Positions 7,950 through 16,469 of a stretch of 18,761 nt of DNA are shown piece by piece. Each line of letters starts with the position of its first letter. Positions within the stretch are counted from its first letter, which is position 1. This stretch comes from Amoeboradix gromovi (taxonomy: Eukaryota > Sanchytriomycota > Sanchytriomycetes > Sanchytriales > Sanchytriaceae), in assembly GCA_018985225.1 (NCBI GenBank), contig JADGIF010000124.1:1-18761 (forward strand), in the 5' to 3' direction. Below the pieces are notes generated by a model. The model was not told the origin of the DNA. It saw nothing but the letters and a program-made list of their open reading frames with translations, and searched no databases. The translations under genes were made by a program, and so were the position numbers.

Positions 7950-8505
7950 TTTTCTCAAATTTTATCACACTCATATCGTTAAAGGCATGAGGGTCAATCC
8001 ATGACTCAGTGCGGATAGGTATTTCTACCAGATTATAGTTCAGTGGTGCGCGGTCATCTTCAATAGTGTTCCGAAATTGAGTCCACAGTTTTGCAAAACT
8101 TTTTAAATCTGAGTAAAATCGCTTGTCTCTTATTGCGGAATAACTGGTTCCGATAATAGTTATTTTGTCAAGTTGAAATAAGTTTTGTTGTACTATCCTC
8201 TCCATCAGCTGGTATTCACAATGCGGCATGTAAAACAACGAGTTATTACCATTACCGACATATTCCTCCAAAACTTCTAAACCAAATTTTTTTAGTATAT
8301 CTAGATCCTCTTTCTCGAATATGGGATCATAAACAGTTATTTTTTTAGAGTTCATATGAAGAAGCCATGATAATTGCCATTGTGCGACAGACTTGTTCAA
8401 TGGACCTAATCCCAAACAGATTATGTTAGAAAATACGCAATTAGAATATTCCAAGATGGCTGAGTTACCTAATTGTTCCTTTTTCAGGACTATCAGTTTG
8501 TCCAT
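7942..8505 (-). CDS. SRR1-domain protein (SRR1/BER1 family)
   Basis: The 187-residue protein matches the SRR1 domain along most of its length. It has IICLGLGPLNKSVAQWQLSW (residues about 28-47), then KKITVYDPIFEKEDLDILKK, LFYMPHCEYQLMERIVQQN, ITIIGTSYSAI and a late AFNDMSVIKF. In animals and plants, SRR1 proteins affect the circadian clock and haem regulation; in yeast, Ber1 affects microtubule sensitivity. The molecular function is not known. The length is short compared with Ber1, but the domain looks complete, since the AFND-S block near the end is retained. The last two codons and the stop lie within the end of nuclease relic copy 2, so an element has replaced the original 3' end. The start is the first ATG, and the tRNA-His gene lies only 40 bases upstream on the same strand. 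Confidence 0.8.
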   Translation of the reverse strand: MDKLIVLKKEQLGNSAILEYSNCVFSNIICLGLGPLNKSVAQWQLSWLLHMNSKKITVYDPIFEKEDLDILKKFGLEVLEEYVGNGNNSLFYMPHCEYQLMERIVQQNLFQLDKITIIGTSYSAIRDKRFYSDLKSFAKLWTQFRNTIEDDRAPLNYNLVEIPIRTESWIDPHAFNDMSVIKFEKTA

Positions 8506-8536
8506 GCGCCAGTTTCGCTAGGAGTAACTGAGAATC

Positions 8537-8540
8537 AAAA
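8537..8540 (-). terminator. RNA polymerase III terminator of tRNA-His
   Basis: Four T residues on the minus strand lie six bases after the tRNA 3' end (AAAA at 8537-8540 on the plus strand). This is the usual minimal pol III stop in fungi. Confidence 0.6.
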
Positions 8541-8545
8541 TAATC

Positions 8546-8617
8546 TGCTCGCAGGAAGAATCGAACCTCCGTCTGGACGGCCACAACGTCCTGTACTAAC
8601 CACTATACGATACGAGC
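8546..8617 (-). tRNA. tRNA-His: tRNA-His (anticodon GTG)
   Basis: This is a 72-base cloverleaf with no intron. The acceptor stem pairs GCTCGTA with TGCGAGC (7 bp, one G-T pair). The D arm holds GTAT...AGTAC. The anticodon stem GGACG/CGTCC (5 bp) closes the loop TTGTGGC, with anticodon GTG at 8582-8584. The T stem GGAGG/CTTCC closes TTCGATT, with one G-T pair. The discriminator is A. The D arm and anticodon loop are very like yeast tRNA-His. The genomic base before the first nucleotide is G (8618), although eukaryotes normally add the extra G enzymatically. The B box reads GGTTCGATTCT. A TIR element begins about 30 bases upstream of the 5' end. Confidence 0.93.
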
Positions 8618-8647
8618 CGAGGATTATTTTTATTTAATGTTTTTATA

Positions 8648-8955
8648 CATATGGGACATTAAATATAAAAACTAGACTAACTTTCTGAAACAGTTTGAAG
8701 CATTATTTCAAGTGTATTAACCGATAGTAAATTAGATTAAATTAATCTTATTGGTTGCACCTTTTGCTTAGACACTAAAAGACCTTATTTGAAAGAGATA
8801 GTGGGTGATCTTGTTACATTTTAGAGAGGGGAATGACATTAATGAAAGAAAATTGGCTAGAAAGAAGAAAGACTTTTACTAATAATAGTATTTCCTCCTT
8901 ATGGAGCACCTCCTTAAAAAAAGACGGTCTAGTTTTATATTTGATGTACCATCCG
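8648..8955 (+). mobile_element. Short TIR element, copy M2 (MITE-like)
   Basis: This 308-bp element runs from CATATGGGACATTAAATATA on the left to a right end (TTTGATGTACCATCCG) that is its inverted counterpart. The left end is preceded by TA. The ends match those of the 453-bp copy at 10331-10783, as does the right third: CACCTTTTGCTT, AATGAAAGAAAATTGG, and TATGGAGCACCTCC near 8900-8914. Compared with that copy it lacks about 150 bases of the inner left half, so it is a deletion derivative. The CA start after TA recalls Tc1/mariner ends, but that assignment is inference. It fills the gap between tRNA-His and the HD gene. Confidence 0.75.
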
Positions 8956-8994
8956 ATATGTTCGTATAAAAAATGATTATTAGCTCCGCAAAAC

Positions 8995-9693
8995 ATGGCA
9001 ATTGCGCTAGAAACTATATCAAATGAATTGGACATTTTGCTAAAGAATGTCTGCTCTTCACATGGATTTGAACATGCAAAATCTGTCTTGAAGCATGTGC
9101 AGCTTGCGTTAGAGGAACATCCTGAATTAGAGAACGAAACTAAACTGGCAATTGAGTTAGCTGCACTTTTACATGATGCAGATGATCATAAACTGTTTAA
9201 AACTGTGGATTATGCAAACGCTAGACAACTAATGAGAAACATACCTCAAAATATCTCAGATATGGCAATTGAAATGATTGATCTTGTATCCTGTTCTAAA
9301 AATGGAAATAAGATGGCCAAGAATGAATTTTACCTGTATCCCAGATACGCAGATAGATTGGAAGCCATAGGTAAGATTGGTGTCTGGAGGTGCTATAAGT
9401 ACTGTACTACGATTAATTCTCCACTATATACACAGAACACCATTAGATTTGAGAATGTGTCTGAGCTGAAATCGACCAGATCCAGATTTGAAAACTACAA
9501 CGGAAATAGCGATAGTATGATTGACCATTTTTATGACAAACTGCTGCATCTGGCTGATTTTGAATCTGATAACAAATACTTTACTACTGCAAAGAAAGAG
9601 AGAACTCAGCCAATTATTGATACCGTGATGCTGTTTGGACGTCAAGGATATATTACTGCAGAACAGATAAATCAAATTTGTTCTGAAGATTAA
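8995..9693 (+). CDS. HD-superfamily metal-dependent phosphohydrolase
   Basis: The 232-residue soluble protein has the HD-domain metal-binding order. SHGFEHAKSV (H23 and H27) comes first, then ALLHDADD with the H60-D61 doublet, then YADRLEAIGKIG with D120. The last motif, followed by RCYKY and a late HFYDKLLHL, is typical of the YedJ-like subgroup of HD hydrolases. Members cleave phosphate from nucleotides or other phosphomonoesters; the substrate here is unknown. The length fits the family (about 210-240). The ATG at 8995 precedes the first helix by a normal distance. The gene starts only 39 bases after TIR element M2, so its core promoter is probably partly supplied by that element. The downstream spacer of about 640 bases carries no gene. 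Confidence 0.85.
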   Translation: MAIALETISNELDILLKNVCSSHGFEHAKSVLKHVQLALEEHPELENETKLAIELAALLHDADDHKLFKTVDYANARQLMRNIPQNISDMAIEMIDLVSCSKNGNKMAKNEFYLYPRYADRLEAIGKIGVWRCYKYCTTINSPLYTQNTIRFENVSELKSTRSRFENYNGNSDSMIDHFYDKLLHLADFESDNKYFTTAKKERTQPIIDTVMLFGRQGYITAEQINQICSED

Positions 9694-10330
9694 GACACTT
9701 TAAGAGTAAATACGCAATACCTTAAAATAGCGCTTAAAACACCAGCCTTGACTGTTTTTTCAATCTGGCTAACCTTTGTGGTGCTGCTTGTTTAAAGTTT
9801 TTGTCCAGACTTTGCCATACAGTATATATCACCACGAGGGACTACTAAGGTAGTTTATGACATTATACACAACTATATCCAGTGTTAGAGAAATAACATC
9901 AACTTACGCTGAGAGCTCGTACCAAAAATACACTTGAGGTACTGCTTTATTTACGAGTTTAGAGTCGTAGTAGGCGATGAAGGATCAGTGAAGTACTTTC
10001 TTGGAAAATTGGCTGAGAGAAAGGAGATCTGAATTGAACATTCTATGAGAATCTGCATTTAATGGCAGCGATTTTATTACAGAATTCCGAAGTTTGAACA
10101 AAATTAATCAGTTTGTTATCAGAAAAGTATTGTCGTTTGCATATAAGTTTTTTGCTAATCGAGTTTCTTCCCAATAGACATCATTGAAGCGATTGGATGG
10201 ATACGTTGTACATTCCAAACAGTGATAAATTAAGTAATAACAAGGCACATAGTTCGGAAGGCTGATCCTTTAGCTGAGAAAACACAACTACTGGTAACTC
10301 CAAGACAAGAGATGGAGTCTCGCTTTTTTA
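9694..10330. other. Spacer downstream of the HD gene
   Basis: AT-rich, about 640 bases. It ends with TA directly before TIR element M3. One plus-strand phase near 9950-10030 reads EFRVVVGDEGSVKYFLGKLA, faintly like a GTPase P-loop, but stops follow at once and I do not call it. I saw no RNA gene. Confidence 0.4.
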
Positions 10331-10783
10331 CATTTGGGACACCAAATATAAAAACTGGACTAACTTTCTATAACAACTTGGCACATTATTTCAGCTTTAA
10401 TTTTATGGATTCAAGAGGCGAGTGGACATTCAGCTAGTTGCGGAGTTGACGAGTATAAAAGGAAAATAAATATTCTGTACAGCTATTCTCTTACTCTTTC
10501 ATCCAATCTTTATTTCAAATAAAATATCACTAATACACTTCAAAGAAATAGACAAGAGTAATAATGTTAGTTTAACATTACAAAATGACTCTAGAAAAGA
10601 GTACCGTCTAAGAAAATGCACCTTTTGCTTGGATGCTCAAAGACCTCATATATTTGAAGAGGGGATTGATAGTAATGAAAGAAAATTGGTATAATAAAAG
10701 ATCTTTTATTAATGATATCCTCCGTATGGAGCACCTCCTTTAATAACGAGTTAGTCTAGTTTTTATATTTGGTGTCCCAACTG
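10331..10783 (+). mobile_element. Complete TIR element, copy M3 (453 bp)
   Basis: The left end CATTTGGGACACCAAATATA, continuing to about 10365, is the inverted complement of the right end at about 10749-10783 with two mismatches in 35 bases. The left end is preceded by TA; the right end is followed by TT. Inside, a TATA-like GTATAAAAGG lies at about 10453, followed by a pyrimidine-rich stretch, as in a promoter and leader of a lost transposase gene. No long frame remains. The right third matches M2. The left 110-160 bases match M1 and M4. It is best read as a non-autonomous DNA transposon with a promoter remnant. The superfamily is unproven; CA after TA is compatible with Tc1/mariner. Confidence 0.8.
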
Positions 10784-11025
10784 TTTTACTTCAAATAAGA
10801 TAACTTTTCGGAGAGATATATATAGTATCCAAATTTCTTTTATATACCACTGGGAACAGCTTGATAACTGACAGATACCTTTTTTATTAATGCATCACCC
10901 ATTTTTTTCAATGCATTGAAATCTATCTAAAAAGCGTTTAGAAACTCTGCAAGAACTATCTGTAAACAGTTTTTTGAAAGCTGGACAAAACCACTTTAGA
11001 ACACCCAGAACCATGAGGGAGTAGC

Positions 11026-11030
11026 AAAAA
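11026..11030 (-). terminator. Pol III terminator of 5S rRNA
   Basis: A run of six T residues on the minus strand (11031-11026) directly follows the last paired bases of the 5S rRNA. Confidence 0.7.
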
Positions 11031-11148
11031 AGCTACAGCACATGGGATTCCCACCCCGTCTCCGATGGCAGTACTAACCATGCCAGCACCTGCTTGACTT
11101 CTGAAATTTGACAGGATCAGGTATTTCCAGGTGTGTATGGCCGTAGCT
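11031..11148 (-). rRNA. 5S ribosomal RNA
   Basis: The minus strand gives a 118-base 5S rRNA. The terminal helix pairs AGCTACGGC (5') with GCTGTAGCT (3') over nine pairs. Conserved inner blocks include GGCCATAC near the 5' end, AGTCAAGCAGGTGCTGGCAT and GGTTAGTACTGCCATCGGAG (box A and box C region for TFIIIA/TFIIIC), and GGTGGGAATCCC before the 3' strand. A T run follows immediately. It stands alone, between a TIR element and a protein gene, with no other rRNA nearby. This is the dispersed 5S arrangement seen in many fungi. The loop sequence CCTGTCAAATTTC differs from the usual CTCGTCTGATCTC type. Confidence 0.93.
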
Positions 11149-11817
11149 AACAAGTACGCCTGACATTAATTATTAACAGTTCCTGGTTAACAAGTAAGAA
11201 TTTATTAACTACATTTCCTCAATTACAGCTCAAATATCTCGTCAGGATAATGAGTTTGCCATTGACTGCATTTTCGGGATTTTTCGACCAGTATAACCTT
11301 ACTGAATCTGCATTTGAGATATAATTAGTATAGCGTTATTTATCTGATGCATGACTGGATGATGTAGAACACAGACTTTTTCAAAACTTATCAGTAGGCT
11401 ACTTGTCTACTATTTTGTTACAAGTTTGAACACAATACAGTTTCATGCTATAGAATTCGAAATGCTATCAGTTCTGGTTCATATCCATTTAAGGAAAGCG
11501 AGACGCAATATGAATTTCGACACCTTAGTCTTAACTGCACAGCTTAATTCAAGTCTCAGAATGATAAAAAGTATTGATCGCTTGGCATGTTCTTGTCTTT
11601 CGTGTTTCTAAGAGTTATAACAGAAAGTTAAAGTAAAATAATCAGTAGTTCAGGTTTAGGTCAAAACAATAAAATAGTTTAGTTTCCTAAACATTTATCT
11701 GAATTTGTAGCTACGATTTTTCAAAACCTGAATGTTAGGAATATGTTATATCTCGTATTGGTACCCTTTAATTTTGAAGAAAATTCTTCGAGAAAATCAA
11801 TATCGGTAAAGGCATAT
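11149..11817. other. Spacer between 5S rRNA and the LRR gene
   Basis: About 670 bases of AT-rich sequence. The short frames open at non-ATG codons and show no protein-like pattern. It should contain the 3' end signals of the minus-strand LRR gene. I see nothing else. Confidence 0.4.
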
Positions 11818-12699
11818 TTACTCAATTATCGTCAGTTTCATACTAAGTCCAGTATCAAATTCAGTAGCCAATCCTGAATGGATATCCAATGATCTTTTTA
11901 ATTTCTTCGATCCAATAGTAATTTCGATATCTAAAAGTTTACTTATTTTCAATATTTCGTATGCCTTGTTTAAACTTTTCAAAGGCACCGAAATTAAGCA
12001 AGCAGATACGCTATCCTTTTTCTTTTGCAATGAAACCATGGATTTAACATCCAAATCAAAATCAAGTGGGATTGCGAAAATGCTGAGGTTCATTGTGCCA
12101 TCCATTATTTTGTTTGATTTGATATAATCTGATAAATTGCTTTCAAATTTAACACTGATTGTTACGCTTGCTTCCACTAACTTAAAATCTAATCTTTCAT
12201 AAGTCTTATTGTTTATCTTCGCATTTAAAAATTTATTTTGTAAAATACAATAGATGTTGGTAACAAGTTCGATTGGGTTCTCTTTACAATGAAGAATCAC
12301 AATACCAGCAGGGACCATATTAAATTCATTAATGTCAGATATGCAGTTTCCGCGAATGTCAAGGATCTTCAGCGACTCTGGCATTTTGCACAGACGATCA
12401 ATTTTGTTATAGGCAATTCCAAGAATTTGTATTTGATCAGGTACATTCTTCATGTGCCTTAGATTGTTGCCATTCAAGTACAATATTTGTAGTTTAGATG
12501 GCCATTTGATGTCAAGTTCAGATAAGAAATTGCATGATAAATTCAACTCTCTCAAGTTGCCATAATTTTTCAGTTGAATGTCCTGTAAGTTCAAATCGCT
12601 CATGTCCAAATGCAATATGAACATACTCATCATTTCCTCAGACCATTCATTCTTCAAATACTTAAATTCAGGGGATGTCGCTTTCTTAAACAACATCAT
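11818..12699 (-). CDS. Leucine-rich-repeat protein
   Basis: The 293-residue protein has five to six leucine-rich repeats between about residues 27 and 145. Clear units are NLRELNLSCNFLSELDI, LQILYLNGNNL, IQILGIAYNKI and LKILDIRGNCISDI, with the LxxLxLxxNxL pattern. The remaining 150 residues, with segments such as LIKIS-type hydrophobic strands and a basic KKLKRS, match nothing I know. Such LRR proteins usually act as protein-binding scaffolds. The partner and location cannot be told from the sequence; no signal peptide or membrane segment is visible. The gene runs divergently from the tuberin gene. Its first ATG is at 12699, 21 bases from tuberin's ATG; later Met codons (MM and M near residues 23-33) could be used instead and would widen that gap. 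Confidence 0.75.
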   Translation of the reverse strand: MMLFKKATSPEFKYLKNEWSEEMMSMFILHLDMSDLNLQDIQLKNYGNLRELNLSCNFLSELDIKWPSKLQILYLNGNNLRHMKNVPDQIQILGIAYNKIDRLCKMPESLKILDIRGNCISDINEFNMVPAGIVILHCKENPIELVTNIYCILQNKFLNAKINNKTYERLDFKLVEASVTISVKFESNLSDYIKSNKIMDGTMNLSIFAIPLDFDLDVKSMVSLQKKKDSVSACLISVPLKSLNKAYEILKISKLLDIEITIGSKKLKRSLDIHSGLATEFDTGLSMKLTIIE

Positions 12700-12720
12700 T
12701 TGGCCTTCATTTACATTTTG

Positions 12721-15630
12721 ATGACTAAATTAGCAGAAGGTGTTTTTTGCATAAGGAACATGTTAGAGCATGTTAGCAACAAGCTTAGATGTTCCCCTAT
12801 GAAACTTTGTGAGTTCATCATGCACTACAATTTTCAGGATTTTCTGTACGATCTCTCCAAATCATCCACGGATTCTACTCAATACCTTACAGTTTGCGAT
12901 AAATTGAATGAGCTCGACGGCAGTTGTTGCAATCATCATCAAGATGTGCTTAATGTCTTGCTACCACATTTATTGGATTTGCTGTCCAGAAATGAATTAG
13001 TCATAAAAATTGGTTCCATAAAAATGATATCATATTTGTGTTTCTCCAAGGAACTCCAAATTCCGTTCATTTTGTCTAATTTTACTGATTTGATGCTTAC
13101 CTACCCTAGTTTAGACTTGGAAATACTCTCACAAGTATCCAGTATAACATCAGTATCTTTGCTTGAGCAGAACATACAGCAAATACTCAAAATACTCCAT
13201 AAATCATTTGGCTACAGAAAACATTCCACTTCGCCTTGGGGTTCAAAGTATCCTCACAAAACCGGTTCCACTGAAGCATGCATCTGTGATATCTCAAACT
13301 CTCTACTCTGTACTCTTTTGTCTTTAAATTTATGCTCTTCCTCAGATGTATTTCAGATATTCCATATATTGAAACCCAACTTATCTGTGGATGCCCAGGT
13401 CCTCTATTTAAAATCAACTCCCTCCACTGATCTTCTTGACCTTACCTTTGATTCTCAACCAGCATTCTTTATTTACAACAAGTTTTTTCTAAATTTTAAT
13501 ACTTCAAATCTATTTGATTCCTGTGTGCTTCAGTTTATTTTGCCAATTTGCAACTCTAATTTACCATATAGCAATACTTTGTTGTTGCTATTCCAGCCTA
13601 TGCTGACTAACCCACTGTATCTCAATGATTTATTGCAAACGTCTTTAAACTGTTCGGCACCTACTTTGGGTGTTATTTTGTTTGACATTCTCATTAATGT
13701 CAAAGAAATAGATGCATTTAAACGTTCAATTACACTTTTGAACGCCCTTAACCCCACCACTCCGCACTTTATCAATAACTTTAAACTATCATTTGAGGGA
13801 GACCTAATAAGCATAAACAATTACACAGTAGATTCCAACACATTTAACACTATCATATTAAGATGGTTAATTGATATGTTAAAATCAAATCATTATTCCA
13901 CCATTTATTCAACTTTTAATGTTTTCCAACAGCTGCTAGCTACACATCACTACTTCCTGCTTGATCACTATGCTATACTGTTAAAAACATTGCTGTCCAT
14001 AATATTTACAAGTCCTTTTGACTCTATCCCCTCAAATGTGTCTTTATATCATCAATGTTTGTTCACGATCGATTTATTTATCCCCATTCATACTATTTGT
14101 AGATTTGACAAATCGCAATTGGACGAGCTCGTTGCGTGTTATGACACAGCTCTTAAGAAGTGGCCATCTATTGCAAAGTCTACTATACACTCTATTGATG
14201 TTTTAATCCATTCATGCCAATCTAGCATGTGCAGATTCCTTCCATCCATTTTGGAGACTTGTGTTCAAATCATTGGACATGTTAATACTTCCGTTTATGT
14301 TCTTGAAATGCTCTCATCTTTATCAAATGTACCCAACGTGTATAAAAACATGAATGAGTCTGATTTCAAAACAATCTTCGGTATCGCCTTCCAATACATC
14401 TGTACACCAAACTATAAACAATATGATATGTATTTGGCTTTTAGCGTTGTTAATACGTGGCTGCTGCACGTTAGGAATGCCCCATTTGCATTTTTATTGA
14501 ACAGACTAGAAATGGCTCTAACTTCGAATCCACGGGTGCGCGACAGGCTGATTATTTGCGCAGATTATACCAGCCGATTGCAGCTGAAAGCAATGACTAA
14601 CGTGGATGTAGACGTAGATAGCAAAAGCAGTGAATATTACATACATGGCCATTGTTTAGTAACAATTGTGAATGACTACGTCGTAGTACGCAGACCATCA
14701 GGAACCACAGTGCACAGCAAGGAAGACATTCTAGTAGACAAGCTACCATGTAATATGGAATTTAAAACCAGATCCAACTCTATTTTCAGAAAACCGAGCA
14801 TTTCATTAAGGAATACTAACACGATACAGCAGCTACTGCAGGCATTTCCCTCAGAATGTTTTATAAATGGCAACAAGAGAATACAGGAGTTTATATACTG
14901 TCAAAGTGCATCGCACTTGCTTGTTGACGAGCTGTTTAGTGTGCAATTGCAAATTAATGAAAAATTAATTAGAAATGTGAATGTCCTGGATCATACTCCA
15001 ACAGTTGATTTTCACAAGTATGGCATGTATTATATCAACACGGGACAATCGGAATATGAGATATTTAGCAACACCAGCATGCCAAGTGATTTCATGATGA
15101 TTTACAGGCAGTTTGGGGAATTAATGCCGTTGGATTCGAAAAAGCTGAAATACAAAGGAGGCTTGGAATACAAGGTGGATGGGGAAGAGGTTATGGTATG
15201 GCAAGATGAAATAACATACATGGTGTTTATAAATAGCGTAATGATGCCAAACGATGATAACGATCGAAGCAGGAATAATAAAAAAAGACATGTAGGGAAT
15301 TGCCATGTTAACATTGTGTTTAAAGAGAGAAATGCTGAATACAAGCCCATAAAGAGCCAGAATGTGATGGCCGTGATACTGATTGAGCCATGGGAGTACA
15401 ACAATTTATATAAAATTAGTTTAATACCAAACAAGAACATGCCATATATCGGACCATTGCATAAACACAGGATAATGGCCAAAGAATATGTGGGAGTATT
15501 CACAAGACAGATAGCATTTCATTGCAACATATATGCCCAAATATACATGAAGATAATGAATGATGACTCCGAGTATATCTCAGATTGGAGGCAGAGGCTA
15601 ATGATTATTGAGAAGCTGACAAACAAATAA
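12721..15630 (+). CDS. TSC2: Tuberin homologue (TSC2), Rheb GTPase-activating protein, compact form
   Basis: The C-terminal residues 755-940 are a Rap/Ran-GAP domain of tuberin type. VLDHTPTVDFHKYGMYYINT matches the start of the tuberin domain. KYKGGLEYKVDGEEVMVWQD follows, then KKRHVGN (854-860) holding the catalytic Asn thumb at N860, and finally RQIAFHCNIYAQI. Tuberin with hamartin turns off Rheb and thereby TOR signalling at the lysosome/vacuole. The first 750 residues are helical, rich in Leu, Ser and Asn, and fit the HEAT-like tuberin body. At 969 residues it is short: fission yeast Tsc2 is about 1,340 and the human protein about 1,800. The residue after the Asn thumb is Cys where Rap-GAPs usually have Asp (GND). 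The start is the ATG at 12721; the frame opens further upstream (12610), but that would overlap the divergent LRR gene. Confidence 0.88.
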   Translation: MTKLAEGVFCIRNMLEHVSNKLRCSPMKLCEFIMHYNFQDFLYDLSKSSTDSTQYLTVCDKLNELDGSCCNHHQDVLNVLLPHLLDLLSRNELVIKIGSIKMISYLCFSKELQIPFILSNFTDLMLTYPSLDLEILSQVSSITSVSLLEQNIQQILKILHKSFGYRKHSTSPWGSKYPHKTGSTEACICDISNSLLCTLLSLNLCSSSDVFQIFHILKPNLSVDAQVLYLKSTPSTDLLDLTFDSQPAFFIYNKFFLNFNTSNLFDSCVLQFILPICNSNLPYSNTLLLLFQPMLTNPLYLNDLLQTSLNCSAPTLGVILFDILINVKEIDAFKRSITLLNALNPTTPHFINNFKLSFEGDLISINNYTVDSNTFNTIILRWLIDMLKSNHYSTIYSTFNVFQQLLATHHYFLLDHYAILLKTLLSIIFTSPFDSIPSNVSLYHQCLFTIDLFIPIHTICRFDKSQLDELVACYDTALKKWPSIAKSTIHSIDVLIHSCQSSMCRFLPSILETCVQIIGHVNTSVYVLEMLSSLSNVPNVYKNMNESDFKTIFGIAFQYICTPNYKQYDMYLAFSVVNTWLLHVRNAPFAFLLNRLEMALTSNPRVRDRLIICADYTSRLQLKAMTNVDVDVDSKSSEYYIHGHCLVTIVNDYVVVRRPSGTTVHSKEDILVDKLPCNMEFKTRSNSIFRKPSISLRNTNTIQQLLQAFPSECFINGNKRIQEFIYCQSASHLLVDELFSVQLQINEKLIRNVNVLDHTPTVDFHKYGMYYINTGQSEYEIFSNTSMPSDFMMIYRQFGELMPLDSKKLKYKGGLEYKVDGEEVMVWQDEITYMVFINSVMMPNDDNDRSRNNKKRHVGNCHVNIVFKERNAEYKPIKSQNVMAVILIEPWEYNNLYKISLIPNKNMPYIGPLHKHRIMAKEYVGVFTRQIAFHCNIYAQIYMKIMNDDSEYISDWRQRLMIIEKLTNK

Positions 15631-15833
15631 GTAAATAACGTCAACTGTGTCACGACTTAACTTTGTCTATAAACAAAATTCATGATGAAATGCACTAGGG
15701 GCATATGATAATCTTTCCTGCGCGGACAAATGCTATATAGTTCACGTAGAGGGTAACTTTGTGTCTCTTGGTTTTTGTATTTAAATGGCATGTTCTGGGT
15801 ATGATTTCGAGACATTTGTCAAACTAGAGTATA

Positions 15834-16390
15834 CTCCTCCTTAAAAGTCCTGATTTCCAAGAAAATCGAGAATATCCACAGAGAACTAGCAGTGCTAGGT
15901 GCTCCGTTGCAGTGATTGCTCACGCTTGCACCAACCTGAGGCGGGATTGAATAAGGATACATATATTTGTATATATTACTTGCTGCCATATGGTCTCTAT
16001 CTCCAAATGACACTTCAGCTGTAAGTTTCTAAGTTGGTTTTCTTTAGAGTACCACACCTTGTACATGTCTGGCTAGTAAGTGCTTCATTCCATTCGATTA
16101 TCGTCTTTCCTCTTTGTTTACATTTGAACTTCAAGCATTCCTTGAATAAATTGTGCAAATATCACTGTCTAGGCATTGAAAGACATCTAATTCTTCTATG
16201 TTTGGACCAGTTCCTCAGCGCTGATGAATGTATGCTGTACCTGTTATTTCTTTAGATTTGATTTACCACTTGCGAAAATGAAGAATATCGAGCATTCAAG
16301 CTATTATAAAAATCTTGAAAAGTCTTGGAATCATATAAAAATGCATACTAATTCGCGATAAATGATTTATTCAGGATACAATCGAGCTGT
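15834..16390 (-). mobile_element. TnpB/Fanzor nuclease element relic, copy 3
   Basis: This third full-length copy of the short unit starts at CTCCTCCTTAAAAGTCC and ends at GAGCTG, like copies 1 and 2. The minus-strand reading shows the RuvC-III block as DRDHMAASNIYKYMYPYS near 15950-16001, in a 64-codon frame ending near 15819. In the adjoining phase is the first cysteine pair of the zinc ribbon with a Cys lost (TSQ/CTRCG region near 16035-16085). Hairpins are at 15852-15867 and 16358-16370. Of the three, it has the best-preserved RuvC-III. It lies about 200 bases after tuberin's stop and about 80 bases before the 3' end of the phosducin-like gene. It cannot encode a working nuclease. Confidence 0.7.
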
Positions 16391-16469
16391 TTTTATTCGA
16401 TCAAAATTGATGGCTGGATTCTAGGAAAAGATTGTGGCCATTCAAGAACATTAAGAAAATGAGCAATAA

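Noticed and set aside
9945-10030. GTPase-like P-loop (EFRVVVGDEGSVKYFLGKLA)
   Set aside because: The match is loose, lacks GxxxxGK[ST], and stop codons follow at once with no later G-box motifs.
11426-11611. 61-codon frame upstream of the LRR gene's 3' end
   Set aside because: It begins at TTG, has no recognisable motif, and lies in AT-rich spacer.
12610-12720. N-terminal extension of tuberin by 37 codons
   Set aside because: It would overlap the start and first 30 codons of the divergent LRR gene, and the extension reads as the antisense of that gene. The ATG at 12721 is preferred.
15102-15503. Minus-strand frame antisense to the tuberin GAP domain, hydrophobic
   Set aside because: It is the reverse of a strongly conserved coding region; the hydrophobic composition follows from the complement of Asn/Lys/Met-rich codons.
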